Shown here: piece by piece, positions 39,060-47,049 of the stretch
Position numbering within the stretch: position 1 is the first letter of the stretch
How the letters are laid out: each line of letters opens with the position of its first letter
Source of the DNA: CADEGL01 sp050180485
Lineage (GTDB): Bacteria > Pseudomonadota > Alphaproteobacteria > CADEGL01
DNA: 64,000 nt
Direction: 5' to 3'
Assembly: GCA_050180485.1 (NCBI GenBank)
Contig: JBFXED010000003.1
Coordinates: forward strand, 62,001-126,000
Notes under the pieces: generated by a model
What the model was told of the DNA's origin: nothing
The model's input: the letters and a program-made list of their open reading frames with translations, nothing else
Database searches by the model: none
Position numbers and translations under genes: made by a program

Positions 39060-39085
39060 CGCCGGCTGCTTCGGCTGGCAGACGG

Positions 39086-40180
39086 CTACTTCAGGACCCA
39101 CTCGTTGAAGCGGGTGATTTCCTCGTCCTTGGCCTTGCCCCAGTAATCGTCGTCGATCTTCAGCATGCTTTGCATGTACTTGGGGTTGGTCGGCAGAAGC
39201 TCGGCGCGCTTCGGATCGATGTATTTGTAGGCGTTCGGATTCGTCGGGCCGTAGGTCATGTCCTTCGTCCACGCGGCCTGACGCTGGGCGTTCAGCGCGA
39301 ACTTGATGAACTTGCGGCAGGCATCGACGTTGGGGCCGCCTTTCAGGATGGCCCAGCCCTCATAGCTCCACAGTGCCTGGTTCCACGAGATCGCCACCGG
39401 CCCGCCTTCGTCGGCCGCCGCCTGGGCGCGGCCGTTCCAGGTCACGCACATATCGACTTCGCCGGTCTTCAGCATCTGCGAGGTCTGGGCACCGCCGGTC
39501 CACCAGATGGAAACATCGGGCTTCAGCGCATCCAGCTTCTTGAGCGCGCGCGTCGCGTCGCACGGATAGACCTTGTCCTTCGCCACGCCGTCGGCCAACA
39601 GCGCGATCTCGTACATGTCCTGGGGCGACTTGCGCACGCCGCGCCGACCGGGGATGCGCTTCGTGTCCCACAAATCCTTCCAGCCACCGGTTGGCGCCGG
39701 CGCCTTGGCGGGATAGACATCGGTGCGGTACGCCAGAATCGTGGCATAGACCTCGGCGCCTATCATGTAGGGCGATTTGTATTGTGCGGGTATTTCCTGG
39801 ACCTCTGGCTCCTTGTCCATCTCGAGCTTCTCGAGATAGCCGCCTGCGACCAGAAGATTGGCTGCCGCCGGCGTGATGTCGGCCATGTCCCAAGTATAGG
39901 TCTTGGTCTCGACCATGGCCTTGATCAGCGCGGTGGGCTCGTGCTGGCCCGCGACGCCGACGGCCTCAATGCCAGTCTCTTTGGTGAAGGGCGTGTAGAA
40001 CGCGTCCTGGAATGCCTTGGTGAACGGCCCGCCGGGGTCGCGGATGACGATGCGCTGGGCCGCGCGCGTCTTGCGCGGCACGAGGACCGTGGGGAACGCC
40101 AGCGCCGCGGCGCCGGTACCCATGACCGCCAGCACCCGCCGGCGATTTGTCACCAGGGATTTGTCCGTGATCTTGCTCAT
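39086..40180 (-). CDS. Spermidine/putrescine-type ABC transporter substrate-binding protein
   Basis: A 364-residue extracellular binding protein of the PotD/PotF fold. The N-terminus TNRRRVLAVMGTGAAALAFP looks like a Tat signal, with a twin Arg before the hydrophobic stretch. ITPAAANLLVAGGYLEKLE and TGGWKDLWDTKRIPGRR are typical. The start at 40180 has GGAG and AAGGA upstream. The ligand is uncertain; polyamine, opine or thiamine-type compounds fit the family. No permease is adjacent in the window. A promoter with an embedded LacI-type operator precedes it. Confidence 0.85.
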   Translation of the reverse strand: MSKITDKSLVTNRRRVLAVMGTGAAALAFPTVLVPRKTRAAQRIVIRDPGGPFTKAFQDAFYTPFTKETGIEAVGVAGQHEPTALIKAMVETKTYTWDMADITPAAANLLVAGGYLEKLEMDKEPEVQEIPAQYKSPYMIGAEVYATILAYRTDVYPAKAPAPTGGWKDLWDTKRIPGRRGVRKSPQDMYEIALLADGVAKDKVYPCDATRALKKLDALKPDVSIWWTGGAQTSQMLKTGEVDMCVTWNGRAQAAADEGGPVAISWNQALWSYEGWAILKGGPNVDACRKFIKFALNAQRQAAWTKDMTYGPTNPNAYKYIDPKRAELLPTNPKYMQSMLKIDDDYWGKAKDEEITRFNEWVLK

Positions 40181-40214
40181 GTTCCTTCTCCGAATTTTCC
40201 TTGCCGGCGGCGCC

Positions 40215-40242
40215 ATTATGACAGCGTTATCATAGCGGTGAA
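40215..40242 (-). promoter_or_regulatory. Promoter of the binding-protein gene
   Basis: Minus strand TTCACC, 16-base spacer, CATAAT (-10 matches the consensus at five of six). The operator palindrome 40217–40234 covers the spacer and the -10, which fits repression by the adjacent LacI-family protein. Confidence 0.5.
40217..40234. promoter_or_regulatory. LacI-family operator 1
   Basis: TATGACAGCGTTATCATA, an 18-base near-perfect palindrome around a central CG, the hallmark of LacI/GalR operators. It overlaps the promoter of the binding-protein gene, 36 bases before its start, between that gene and the regulator gene. Confidence 0.65.
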
Positions 40243-40273
40243 AGGGGCGGTCGCTGATCGTGGCGGGCCTTCC

Positions 40274-41350
40274 CTACGTGCTTTCGCGCTGGATGACGTC
40301 GAAACCCAGATCGACGATCTTGGGCACGCGCGTGTTGCCGGCGATCCGCTCCAACAGCAGTTCCGCCGCGCGTTTGCCCATGGCGTGACGTGGAATCCGC
40401 ACGGTGGTCAGCGCGGGCTGCACGACGGTGGACAGGTCGCTGTCGCCGAAGCCCGCGATGGCGACCTTCTGGGGCACCTGCCAGCCGCGCTTTTGGCATT
40501 CCATCAAGGCGCCTGCCGCCATGACGTCGTTGCCGAAGAAGATGGCTTCGATGTCGGGGCGCTTTTCAATCAATTCCACCAGCGCGGCGGCGCCGGACTG
40601 GAAATCGAGCCGTCCACTGGCGAACAAATTCTCGTCGACGCCCAGGCTGGAATCGCGCAAGGCCTTGCGGTGCCCTTCGCGCCGGTCGCGCGTGCGATCG
40701 TTGTCGCGCATGGCCGCGCCGATCAGCGGACTCACGAAGGCGATCTTTTTGTACCCCAGCCGCACCAGATGGCGCGTCATGGCGTATGCCGCGTCGAAAT
40801 TGGAGAAGCCGATACACAAATCTATGGGGTTTTGCGTCAAGCCCCAGAACTCGACTGTCGGAACGGCCATGCCCGTCAGCAGGCGGCGCACCTCCGGACT
40901 GTGGGATACGCCGGTCAGGATCAGTCCGGCTGCGCGATGGGCCAGGAAATCGCGCACCAGCCGTTCCTCCTCTTCCTCCGAATAGTCGGAGACGCCCAAG
41001 AGAAGCTGGTATTCGTGCTCTCCGAGCGTGTCATAGAAGCCGTGGATGGCTTCGGAGAAACCGATATCCATGATCGTCGGCACGATGATGCCGATGGTCG
41101 TGGTTTTGCGCGAAGCTAGCGCCCCCGCGTTGAAGTTGCGCACATAGCCGATCTTCTTCACTGCCCGCGCGATGCGGCCCCGCGTTTCCTCGGCAACGAT
41201 GCCGGGGTTGCGCAAGGCGCGCGACACGGTGATGGGCGACACACCCGCCATCCGCGCGACCTCTTCCAGCCGCGCCGCACGGGGCGCACCCGTCTCGCCG
41301 TTGCGTTTGCGTTTTCTGAGCGGCTTCCGGACGGCTACTTTCCTGGCCAT
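40274..41350 (-). CDS. LacI-family transcriptional repressor
   Basis: A 358-residue regulator. A basic N-terminal extension (KPLRKRKR) precedes the LacI helix-turn-helix and hinge helix (RLEEVARMAGVSPITVSRAL, residues 27–46, then KKIGYVRNFNAGALAS). A periplasmic-binding-like effector domain with TIGIIVPTIMD and FFGNDVMAAGAL follows. It lies directly upstream of the binding-protein gene on the same strand. Two operators matching each other, one before each gene, suggest it controls both that transporter gene and itself. Confidence 0.9.
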   Translation of the reverse strand: MARKVAVRKPLRKRKRNGETGAPRAARLEEVARMAGVSPITVSRALRNPGIVAEETRGRIARAVKKIGYVRNFNAGALASRKTTTIGIIVPTIMDIGFSEAIHGFYDTLGEHEYQLLLGVSDYSEEEEERLVRDFLAHRAAGLILTGVSHSPEVRRLLTGMAVPTVEFWGLTQNPIDLCIGFSNFDAAYAMTRHLVRLGYKKIAFVSPLIGAAMRDNDRTRDRREGHRKALRDSSLGVDENLFASGRLDFQSGAAALVELIEKRPDIEAIFFGNDVMAAGALMECQKRGWQVPQKVAIAGFGDSDLSTVVQPALTTVRIPRHAMGKRAAELLLERIAGNTRVPKIVDLGFDVIQREST

Positions 41351-41354
41351 AGCT

Positions 41355-41372
41355 TATGGTAGCGTTAACACA
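41355..41372. promoter_or_regulatory. LacI-family operator 2 (autoregulatory)
   Basis: TATGGTAGCGTTAACACA matches operator 1 at 14 of 18 positions, including the AGCGTTA core. It starts five bases upstream of the regulator's ATG, in the 135-base divergent region before the CoA-ligase operon, so it could also influence that operon. Confidence 0.55.
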
Positions 41373-41485
41373 TCGTTGACGCGATGGGGCTCTTGTCTAA
41401 AGATGGCCCCCGATTTCTGCACCCTTCCCATATCCCAGCCAGTCCGCAGCGTCATCGCACGCCCGATTTTTCAGGAGAGAGACCC

Positions 41486-42553
41486 ATGGCCGAAGAAACC
41501 CTCGAAACCACACGGAAGCGCTGTGTGCTCTCGACCAAGCTGTGGGGCCGCACTTTCTCGGGCCTCACCTGCATGACCTTCCGCCATCGCGGCGCCGAGA
41601 CCCTGCACAAGCTATGGTTCAATGTGCTGACTGGCCACCAGGTCGGCCATTACCACGAAGGCCTCAAGCTGCTCGGCATCGACAAGGATCCGCCGGCAGT
41701 CGCCGCGGCCAAGTATCACTATCTGACCAATCAGATCGGCGGTCTCGACATGGAGTATGTCGAGGAATCGCAGAAGAAAGTTTGGATCCGCTACGTTGCG
41801 CCGATGTGGACCTACAACGGCGTGGCGCTGCTGGCGCTACCCGGCACGGTGCGCCGCACGATCTTCTCGGCTTGGCATCCGCGCAACGGCAAGCTGATGG
41901 GCTGCCCCAAGCTCGGCTATGTCGGCACCAAGTTCATCATGGAGGGCGACCCGTACGACGAGGGTTACTTCATGGAATACGACCATGACCTCGCCCCCGA
42001 AGAGATCATGCAATACAAGACCGTGCAGCATACGCCGGAGTTCGATCCGGCCAAGGCGCCGAAGCTCGATCCGAAAGTCTGGCCGGAGGCGCGCCTTCTG
42101 AAGGCGCAGCGCAACTTCTCGGGCGGTTACGTCAACACGACCATCGAATGCCTCAACAACATGGTGGGTGAGGCGGTGACTTATTTCATCGCAGGTCAGA
42201 CCGCTCGCCATTTGGCCGTGCAGTACATCTACGAGTTGCAGGCGATGGCCGGTCTTTCGGGCCGCGACGTTGGCTCGATCACGAAGCTGTTCGCCACGCT
42301 GCTCGACGCCTGTTACCAGGACTTCACGGTCGAGAAGCTCAGCGACAAGAAGCACCGCATCGTGCTCAAGAGCTATCGTCCGTTCGGCGACGACGCACCG
42401 GAAGCCCTGCGCCACGCCAATTTCGAATTCCAGTCCATGGGCACGCGCGTGCTGAACGGCCGTGTGTCGGCGACGCGCCAGCGCGAGGCCGTCGGCGGCG
42501 CCAAGACGGCCGAGGTGTGGGAGTTCGAGGACACGGGCCGCTGGCTGTACTGA
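41486..42553 (+). CDS. Unrecognised 355-residue protein, first gene of a CoA-ligase operon
   Basis: AGGAGAGAG lies seven bases before the ATG. The protein is soluble with no signal peptide. Visible segments include FRHRGAETLHKLWFNVLTGHQ, a DNA-free basic N-terminus, a Trp-rich YVAPMWTYNGVALLALPG, GKLMGCPKLGYVGTKFIMEGDPYDEGYF (in separate turns), and a C-terminal helical region LNNMVGEAVTYFIAGQ. Mixed α/β content is likely, and the many His/Asp/Glu could bind a metal, but I recognise no family. It is followed within seven bases by a SucC/SucD-like pair and an acyl-CoA ligase. An enzyme or binding subunit for the acid or CoA ester processed by that operon is a reasonable inference, no more. Confidence 0.65.
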   Translation: MAEETLETTRKRCVLSTKLWGRTFSGLTCMTFRHRGAETLHKLWFNVLTGHQVGHYHEGLKLLGIDKDPPAVAAAKYHYLTNQIGGLDMEYVEESQKKVWIRYVAPMWTYNGVALLALPGTVRRTIFSAWHPRNGKLMGCPKLGYVGTKFIMEGDPYDEGYFMEYDHDLAPEEIMQYKTVQHTPEFDPAKAPKLDPKVWPEARLLKAQRNFSGGYVNTTIECLNNMVGEAVTYFIAGQTARHLAVQYIYELQAMAGLSGRDVGSITKLFATLLDACYQDFTVEKLSDKKHRIVLKSYRPFGDDAPEALRHANFEFQSMGTRVLNGRVSATRQREAVGGAKTAEVWEFEDTGRWLY

Positions 42554-42560
42554 GCCGCCC

Positions 42561-43436
42561 GTGATCCTGACCGACGAAGAGGGCAAGCGGCTCCTCGCTG
42601 CGCGCGGCGTTGCCGTGGCGGGCGAGGGGGCCGCGCTCGGCCGCGTGGTCCTGCGGCTCGACCGCGACCGGCGCTGTCACGCGCTGGTCGTGGAGCGGGA
42701 CGGCAAGTCGCTGTCCCTCTTCATCGACCCGTTCACCGGACTTCTGGCCTTCGTCCTGCGCCGCGCGGCCAAGCATCTGGCCGTGCCGGAGGCGGGCCGC
42801 ACGTCGTTCGAGGCGCTGGTGCGCGCGCTGTATGCGGTGGCTTTGTCCGATGCGCTGCGCATCGAGATCGATCCCGTGTTGGCGCGCCCGGACGGCACGA
42901 TCGCCGTGGGCCGCACCTCCATGGAGTTCGACCGGATCGCGCGTTTCCGCCATCCGGAATGGGCGGAATATGGCGAGCGCTTGCCAGGCACGGAGGCCGA
43001 GCAGGCCTTCATGCGCCTCGGCGCCGTCGCGGCCGAACCCGACCCCAACGGCCGCATCGTGGCCGTGGTCAGCGGTGCGGGCCTGATGATGACCGTGCTC
43101 GACATGCTGACCGCCATGAAGGCCACCGTGCGCTGCGTGGTCGACATGCAGGGTCTGCCGCTGCAGGGCGTCGAGGTCATGCGCTCGATCTTCGAGAATG
43201 CGGGCCGCATGTCGCCCAAGATCACCTTGATCGGCGGCCGCTTCCAAGCGCCGGTCGCCGACCGTTTCGCCGAGGCCGTGATCGCCGCCAACAAGCTGGC
43301 GCCGCTCACGGGCCGTGTCGTGACCTGGATCGCAGGCAACCGCGCGCCCGAGGCGCAGGCCATGTTCGCCGCCGCCGGTTTCGAGCCGCACGACGACATG
43401 CGCGACGCGCTGGCCGCCGTGGCTAAGGATCGTTGA
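42561..43436 (+). CDS. SucC-like acid-CoA ligase β subunit with a shortened ATP-grasp domain
   Basis: A 291-residue relative of succinyl-CoA synthetase β (usually about 390). It begins with the LTDEEGKRLLAARGVAV helix of the ATP-grasp fold, then jumps to the late ATP-grasp segment IEIDPVLARPDGTIAVG…FDRIARFRHPEW, so most of the nucleotide-binding lobe is missing. The C-terminal CoA-ligase domain is present (VVSGAGLMMTVLDMLT) but the usual FGGIxRCD motif reads LIGGRFQAPVADRF. ATP-dependent ligase activity is therefore doubtful; a CoA-transfer or regulatory role is possible. GTG start, eight bases after the previous stop. Confidence 0.75.
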   Translation: MILTDEEGKRLLAARGVAVAGEGAALGRVVLRLDRDRRCHALVVERDGKSLSLFIDPFTGLLAFVLRRAAKHLAVPEAGRTSFEALVRALYAVALSDALRIEIDPVLARPDGTIAVGRTSMEFDRIARFRHPEWAEYGERLPGTEAEQAFMRLGAVAAEPDPNGRIVAVVSGAGLMMTVLDMLTAMKATVRCVVDMQGLPLQGVEVMRSIFENAGRMSPKITLIGGRFQAPVADRFAEAVIAANKLAPLTGRVVTWIAGNRAPEAQAMFAAAGFEPHDDMRDALAAVAKDR

Positions 43437-43443
43437 GGTAATC

Positions 43444-44313
43444 ATGGCGATCCTGACCGGACCCAAAACGCGCGTCATCGTGCAAGGTATCACGGGCAAT
43501 GTCGGCAGCGGCTTCGCGCGCCGTCTCGCAGCCTCGGGCTCGACCGTCGTCGGTGGTGTGACACCCGGCCGAGGCGGGCGCGAGGTCGATGGCCTGCCTG
43601 TGTTCGATTCTTGCCACGAAGCTGTTGCCGCCACCGGCGCCGACACGAGTTTCATGTGCGTGCCGGCGCCCTTCGCCTTCGACGCCTGCCACGAGGCGGT
43701 CGACGCGGGCATCAAGCTGGTCGTCCTCTATATCGAGAACATCCCCTTCCTCGATGCGCTGCGCATGACGGCCTATGCGCGCACGCGGGGAACTGTGGTG
43801 CTGGGCCCGAACTCCGCCGGCTGCGTCACGCCGGGTGGGGTCAATCTTTCGGAGCTCGACCCCAAGTTCCTGCTCAAGGGTAATATCGGCGTGGTCGCGA
43901 AAAGCGGCGCCATGTGCGCCGAATCCGCGAACTATCTGCGCGAGGAGGGGCTCGGCGTCACCACCATCGTCTCGATCGGCGGCGACCCGGTGCTGGGCGC
44001 CTATCACTGCGACATCCTGGAACGCTTCGAGGCCGACCCCGAAACCAAGGGTGTCGTCATGGTGGGCGAGATCGGCGGCCGCTCGGAATACGATGCGGCC
44101 CCTTTCGTGAAGACGATGACGAAGCCCGTCGTCGCCGTCATTATCGGCGGCTCCGCGCCGGCGGACCGCCAGATGGGGCATCTGGGCGCGCGCCTCGGCG
44201 CGGAGGAAGAGAATGCACCCGCCAAGCGCGCCGTCCTGGCCGCGGCCGGGGCGCATCTGGGCGATAACGTGACCGAAGTGGGCCGCTTGATGCGGCGGGC
44301 CCTCGGCGGCTGA
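43444..44313 (+). CDS. SucD-like acid-CoA ligase α subunit
   Basis: A 289-residue α subunit of the succinyl-CoA synthetase family. The CoA-binding Rossmann domain has VIVQGITGNVGSGFARRLA, and the ligase domain GPNSAGCVTPGG and VVAKSGAMCAESANYL. The phospho-histidine is kept as His246 in MGHLGARLG, the same number as in E. coli SucD. Length is normal (about 290). GAGGTAATC precedes the ATG. It pairs with the degenerate β-like gene seven bases upstream, and is too diverged from housekeeping sucD to be assumed a TCA enzyme. Confidence 0.85.
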   Translation: MAILTGPKTRVIVQGITGNVGSGFARRLAASGSTVVGGVTPGRGGREVDGLPVFDSCHEAVAATGADTSFMCVPAPFAFDACHEAVDAGIKLVVLYIENIPFLDALRMTAYARTRGTVVLGPNSAGCVTPGGVNLSELDPKFLLKGNIGVVAKSGAMCAESANYLREEGLGVTTIVSIGGDPVLGAYHCDILERFEADPETKGVVMVGEIGGRSEYDAAPFVKTMTKPVVAVIIGGSAPADRQMGHLGARLGAEEENAPAKRAVLAAAGAHLGDNVTEVGRLMRRALGG

Positions 44314-44323
44314 AGGAACTTCC

Positions 44324-45895
44324 ATGACGCAGATCCGCGACGACATCACGATCCGCCGGGAACTCGAGGAGGCGGCGCGCAGCCAATCCGACCGCGTCTA
44401 TCTGATCTTCGAGGATGTGCCGGTCACGGTCGCGGAGCTCAACCGGCGCGTGAATCGCTTGGCCAACGGCATGGCCAAGTTGGGCCTGAAGCAGGGCGAC
44501 CGCGTCGCCGTCATGCTGCCCAACCACCCCGACCACATCTACGCGTTTTTGGCTTGTATCAAGTTGGGCGTGATCCAGGTGCCGGTGAATGCGCATCTGC
44601 GCGGAGCCAGCCTGGAGTATCTGATCGAGCATGCCGAGCCGCGCGCGCTCATCGCCGACACGATTTACGCCGAGCAGCTTCTGCCGGCGCTCGCGCGCAC
44701 CAATTGCGAGATCGTGATCTGGCGCAACGGCACGGCCGCGGTTCCCAAGGCCAAGGTCCTGGCCCTCGACGACGTGATGCAGAGCGGCCATGACGGCCCG
44801 CCGCCGGGCGATCCCAAGTCCGGCGACACGATCTCGCTCAGCTATACCTCAGGCACGACCGGTCCGCCCAAGGGCGTGCAGGTGACGGACAAGATGTTCC
44901 GCGCCTCGGCCTGGGCGGCCTCCATCGTGGCCGACCTGAAGCCCAAGGATGTCTGCTTTCTGTGGGAGCCGCTGTTCCATATCGGCGGCAGCCAGATGAT
45001 CGTCGCCGCCATCGAGCACGATGTGACTATCGCGCTCGTGGACCGTTTCAGCGCGTCGAAATTCTGGGATCAGGTCAACCATTACAAGGCGACGCAGATC
45101 CATTATCTCGGCGGCATCCTTTCGATTCTCCTGAAGCAGCCGCCGCGTCCCGACGACGGCAAATCGACCGCGCGCGTGGCCTGGGGCGGCGGCGCGCCGC
45201 CCAACGTGTGGGAGGCGTTCGTCAAGCGCTTCAAGCTCGAGGTGCGCGAGAACTACGGCATGAGCGAATGCTCGAGCATCACGCTGGCCAACACCGACGG
45301 CACCTTCGGCCGCGTCGGCAAGCCGCTGCCCTATTTCGAGGTGCGCATCGCCGACGACGAGGGCAAGCCGCTCGGCCCCGAGCAGATGGGCGAAATCGTC
45401 GTGCGCGAGAAATCGCCCGGCTACATCATGAAAGGTTATTTCCGGAATCCGGAGGCCACCAGTCGCGCGCTGCGCGACGGCTGGATGTACACGGGCGATC
45501 TCGGTTCCTACGACGAGAAGGGCTATTTCCGCTTTCTCGGCCGCAAGAAGGACGCCATCCGTCGCCGCGGCGAGAATGTCTCGGCCTGGGAGGTCGAGCG
45601 CGTGCTCGGCGAACATCCCAGCGTCGCGGAATGCGCCATCGTCGGCGTGGATGTCGAGATGGGCGAGCAGGAGATCAAAGCCTTCGTGCGTCCGATGGAA
45701 GGGGCGAAGCCCGATCCGCTGGAGCTGATCAAATTTTGCGAGAAGCGTTTGGCCTATTTCCAGGTGCCGCGCTACATCGCCTTCGTCGACAGCTTCGCCA
45801 AGACCGCGACCGACCGCGTTCAGAAAGAAAAGCTGTCCAAGAAGGCGGACGATTCCTGGGACCTGGAAAAGTCGGGCTACAAGCTGTCGCGCTAG
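44324..45895 (+). CDS. CaiC-like AMP-forming acyl-CoA ligase (copy 2)
   Basis: A 523-residue ANL ligase with YTSGTTGPPKG near residue 173, NYGMSECSSIT near 312, YTGDLGSYDEKGYF near 388 and the C-terminal catalytic Lys in RVQKEKLSK. It is very similar along its whole length to the ligase at 2286–3857, including FLWEPLFHIGGS/YLWEPLFHIGGS and the RRRGENVSAWEVERVL segment, so the two are paralogues. It ends the four-gene CoA operon (gap of 10 bases to the α subunit), with GAAGGAAC upstream. Its stop overlaps the convergent yeeE stop by four bases. It should make an acyl-CoA from the operon's carboxylate. Confidence 0.88.
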   Translation: MTQIRDDITIRRELEEAARSQSDRVYLIFEDVPVTVAELNRRVNRLANGMAKLGLKQGDRVAVMLPNHPDHIYAFLACIKLGVIQVPVNAHLRGASLEYLIEHAEPRALIADTIYAEQLLPALARTNCEIVIWRNGTAAVPKAKVLALDDVMQSGHDGPPPGDPKSGDTISLSYTSGTTGPPKGVQVTDKMFRASAWAASIVADLKPKDVCFLWEPLFHIGGSQMIVAAIEHDVTIALVDRFSASKFWDQVNHYKATQIHYLGGILSILLKQPPRPDDGKSTARVAWGGGAPPNVWEAFVKRFKLEVRENYGMSECSSITLANTDGTFGRVGKPLPYFEVRIADDEGKPLGPEQMGEIVVREKSPGYIMKGYFRNPEATSRALRDGWMYTGDLGSYDEKGYFRFLGRKKDAIRRRGENVSAWEVERVLGEHPSVAECAIVGVDVEMGEQEIKAFVRPMEGAKPDPLELIKFCEKRLAYFQVPRYIAFVDSFAKTATDRVQKEKLSKKADDSWDLEKSGYKLSR

Positions 45896-46905
45896 GCTTC
45901 GCGCGCTTCGAGATAGCGCAAGCCCAGCACGGCGCCCGCGACGATCGCCGCCCAGGCGACGAGCGAGCCGAACGCCAGAATCGACACGCCTGTGACGGCC
46001 TGGCCGATGGTGCAACCCAGCGCCAGCGTGCCGCCGATCCCCATGAGGGCGCCGCCCGCGGCGTGATGCACCGCATCGGTCGCATCCGCGAACCATTCAA
46101 CGCGCACGCGCCAGGGAAAGGCGACGGATAGGAACGCGCCGAGGACCAACCCCAGCGCGCCCGCCGCGCCGAAGCTCGGTGTGAGTTCGCCGAACGGCAT
46201 CACGAAATTGAATGAATCGGGCGCGGCGCCGGTTTCGCTCGTGACAAGCCAGCCGAAGCAAACGGCGAAACCAAACGCGGCGCCGGCGCCCAGATCGCGG
46301 GGCGATGCGCGAAAGTTCGCGTTACCGAGGCAGATCCACAGCAACAGAATGCCGAGCAGAGCCGCCAGTGCTGTGTGCAGCGTCGACGCGGATATTCCGA
46401 GAGACGGCGCCAGGAGCGATGCCACATCTTGACTCGATGAAGTGGAGAGGACATTCGCGAAGCCGTTCAGGAACTGCCGCAAGGGAGCAAGTGGCCCCTG
46501 CGCGGTCAGCCAGGCGAACAGCGCCACCATCGCGATCACCAGTAGCGCCTTGGGGCTGCCGGCGCCCAGCCGCACCAGCGAGCGTTGCACGCAGCCACCG
46601 GCCAAGGTCATGCCGAAGCCGAACAGCACTCCGCCGACCGCGGCGGCAAGCCAGCCGAAGGACGGCGAGAGATAGGGCGCGCTCTCTAGCCGGACGAGCC
46701 CGAGCAGGCCGAGACCCTCGGTGCCCAGCACGGCGATGGCGATGGCCAGAAGCCAGGCGCGGAAGCGCCGCGCGTCATCCATCAGCAGGATGTCGGTGAT
46801 CCCGCCCATGACGCAGAAATTGGCGCGCAAGCCCACCCAGCCCAGGACGAGGCCGCCGGCCAAGCCCGCAAGAAGTGTAAGGATTTCCGGGGAATTACCA
46901 GCCAT
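45892..46905 (-). CDS. YeeE/YedE-family membrane transporter
   Basis: A 337-residue polytopic protein with about nine helices. Conserved Cys motifs of the YeeE/YedE (sulf_transp) family occur three times: LRANFCVMGG, LAGGCVQRSLVRLG and LALGCTIGQAVTG. In the characterised members these Cys line a path for thiosulfate, so uptake of thiosulfate or another reduced sulfur compound is likely. The start at 46905 begins at family homology, though no strong ribosome-binding site is seen. It is divergent from the CoA-transferase gene. Confidence 0.85.
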   Translation of the reverse strand: MAGNSPEILTLLAGLAGGLVLGWVGLRANFCVMGGITDILLMDDARRFRAWLLAIAIAVLGTEGLGLLGLVRLESAPYLSPSFGWLAAAVGGVLFGFGMTLAGGCVQRSLVRLGAGSPKALLVIAMVALFAWLTAQGPLAPLRQFLNGFANVLSTSSSQDVASLLAPSLGISASTLHTALAALLGILLLWICLGNANFRASPRDLGAGAAFGFAVCFGWLVTSETGAAPDSFNFVMPFGELTPSFGAAGALGLVLGAFLSVAFPWRVRVEWFADATDAVHHAAGGALMGIGGTLALGCTIGQAVTGVSILAFGSLVAWAAIVAGAVLGLRYLEAREA

Positions 46906-47049
46906 GCGCGGCGTGTCTCGGGGGTTCCCTTGGATCGCCGGATCGGCTAGGTTCGCATCCGCGCCTGAGCCCCAGTCCGGGCCGCCATTATGGACCAAAC
47001 CCATGGTTGAACGCTTGCGTGTTCGCGCCCCGCGCGCCGGACGGTTTTT

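Noticed and set aside
37437..39272. A 611-codon minus-strand frame opposite the amidohydrolase
   Set aside because: It spans two convergent genes and their terminator and has no recognisable domain.
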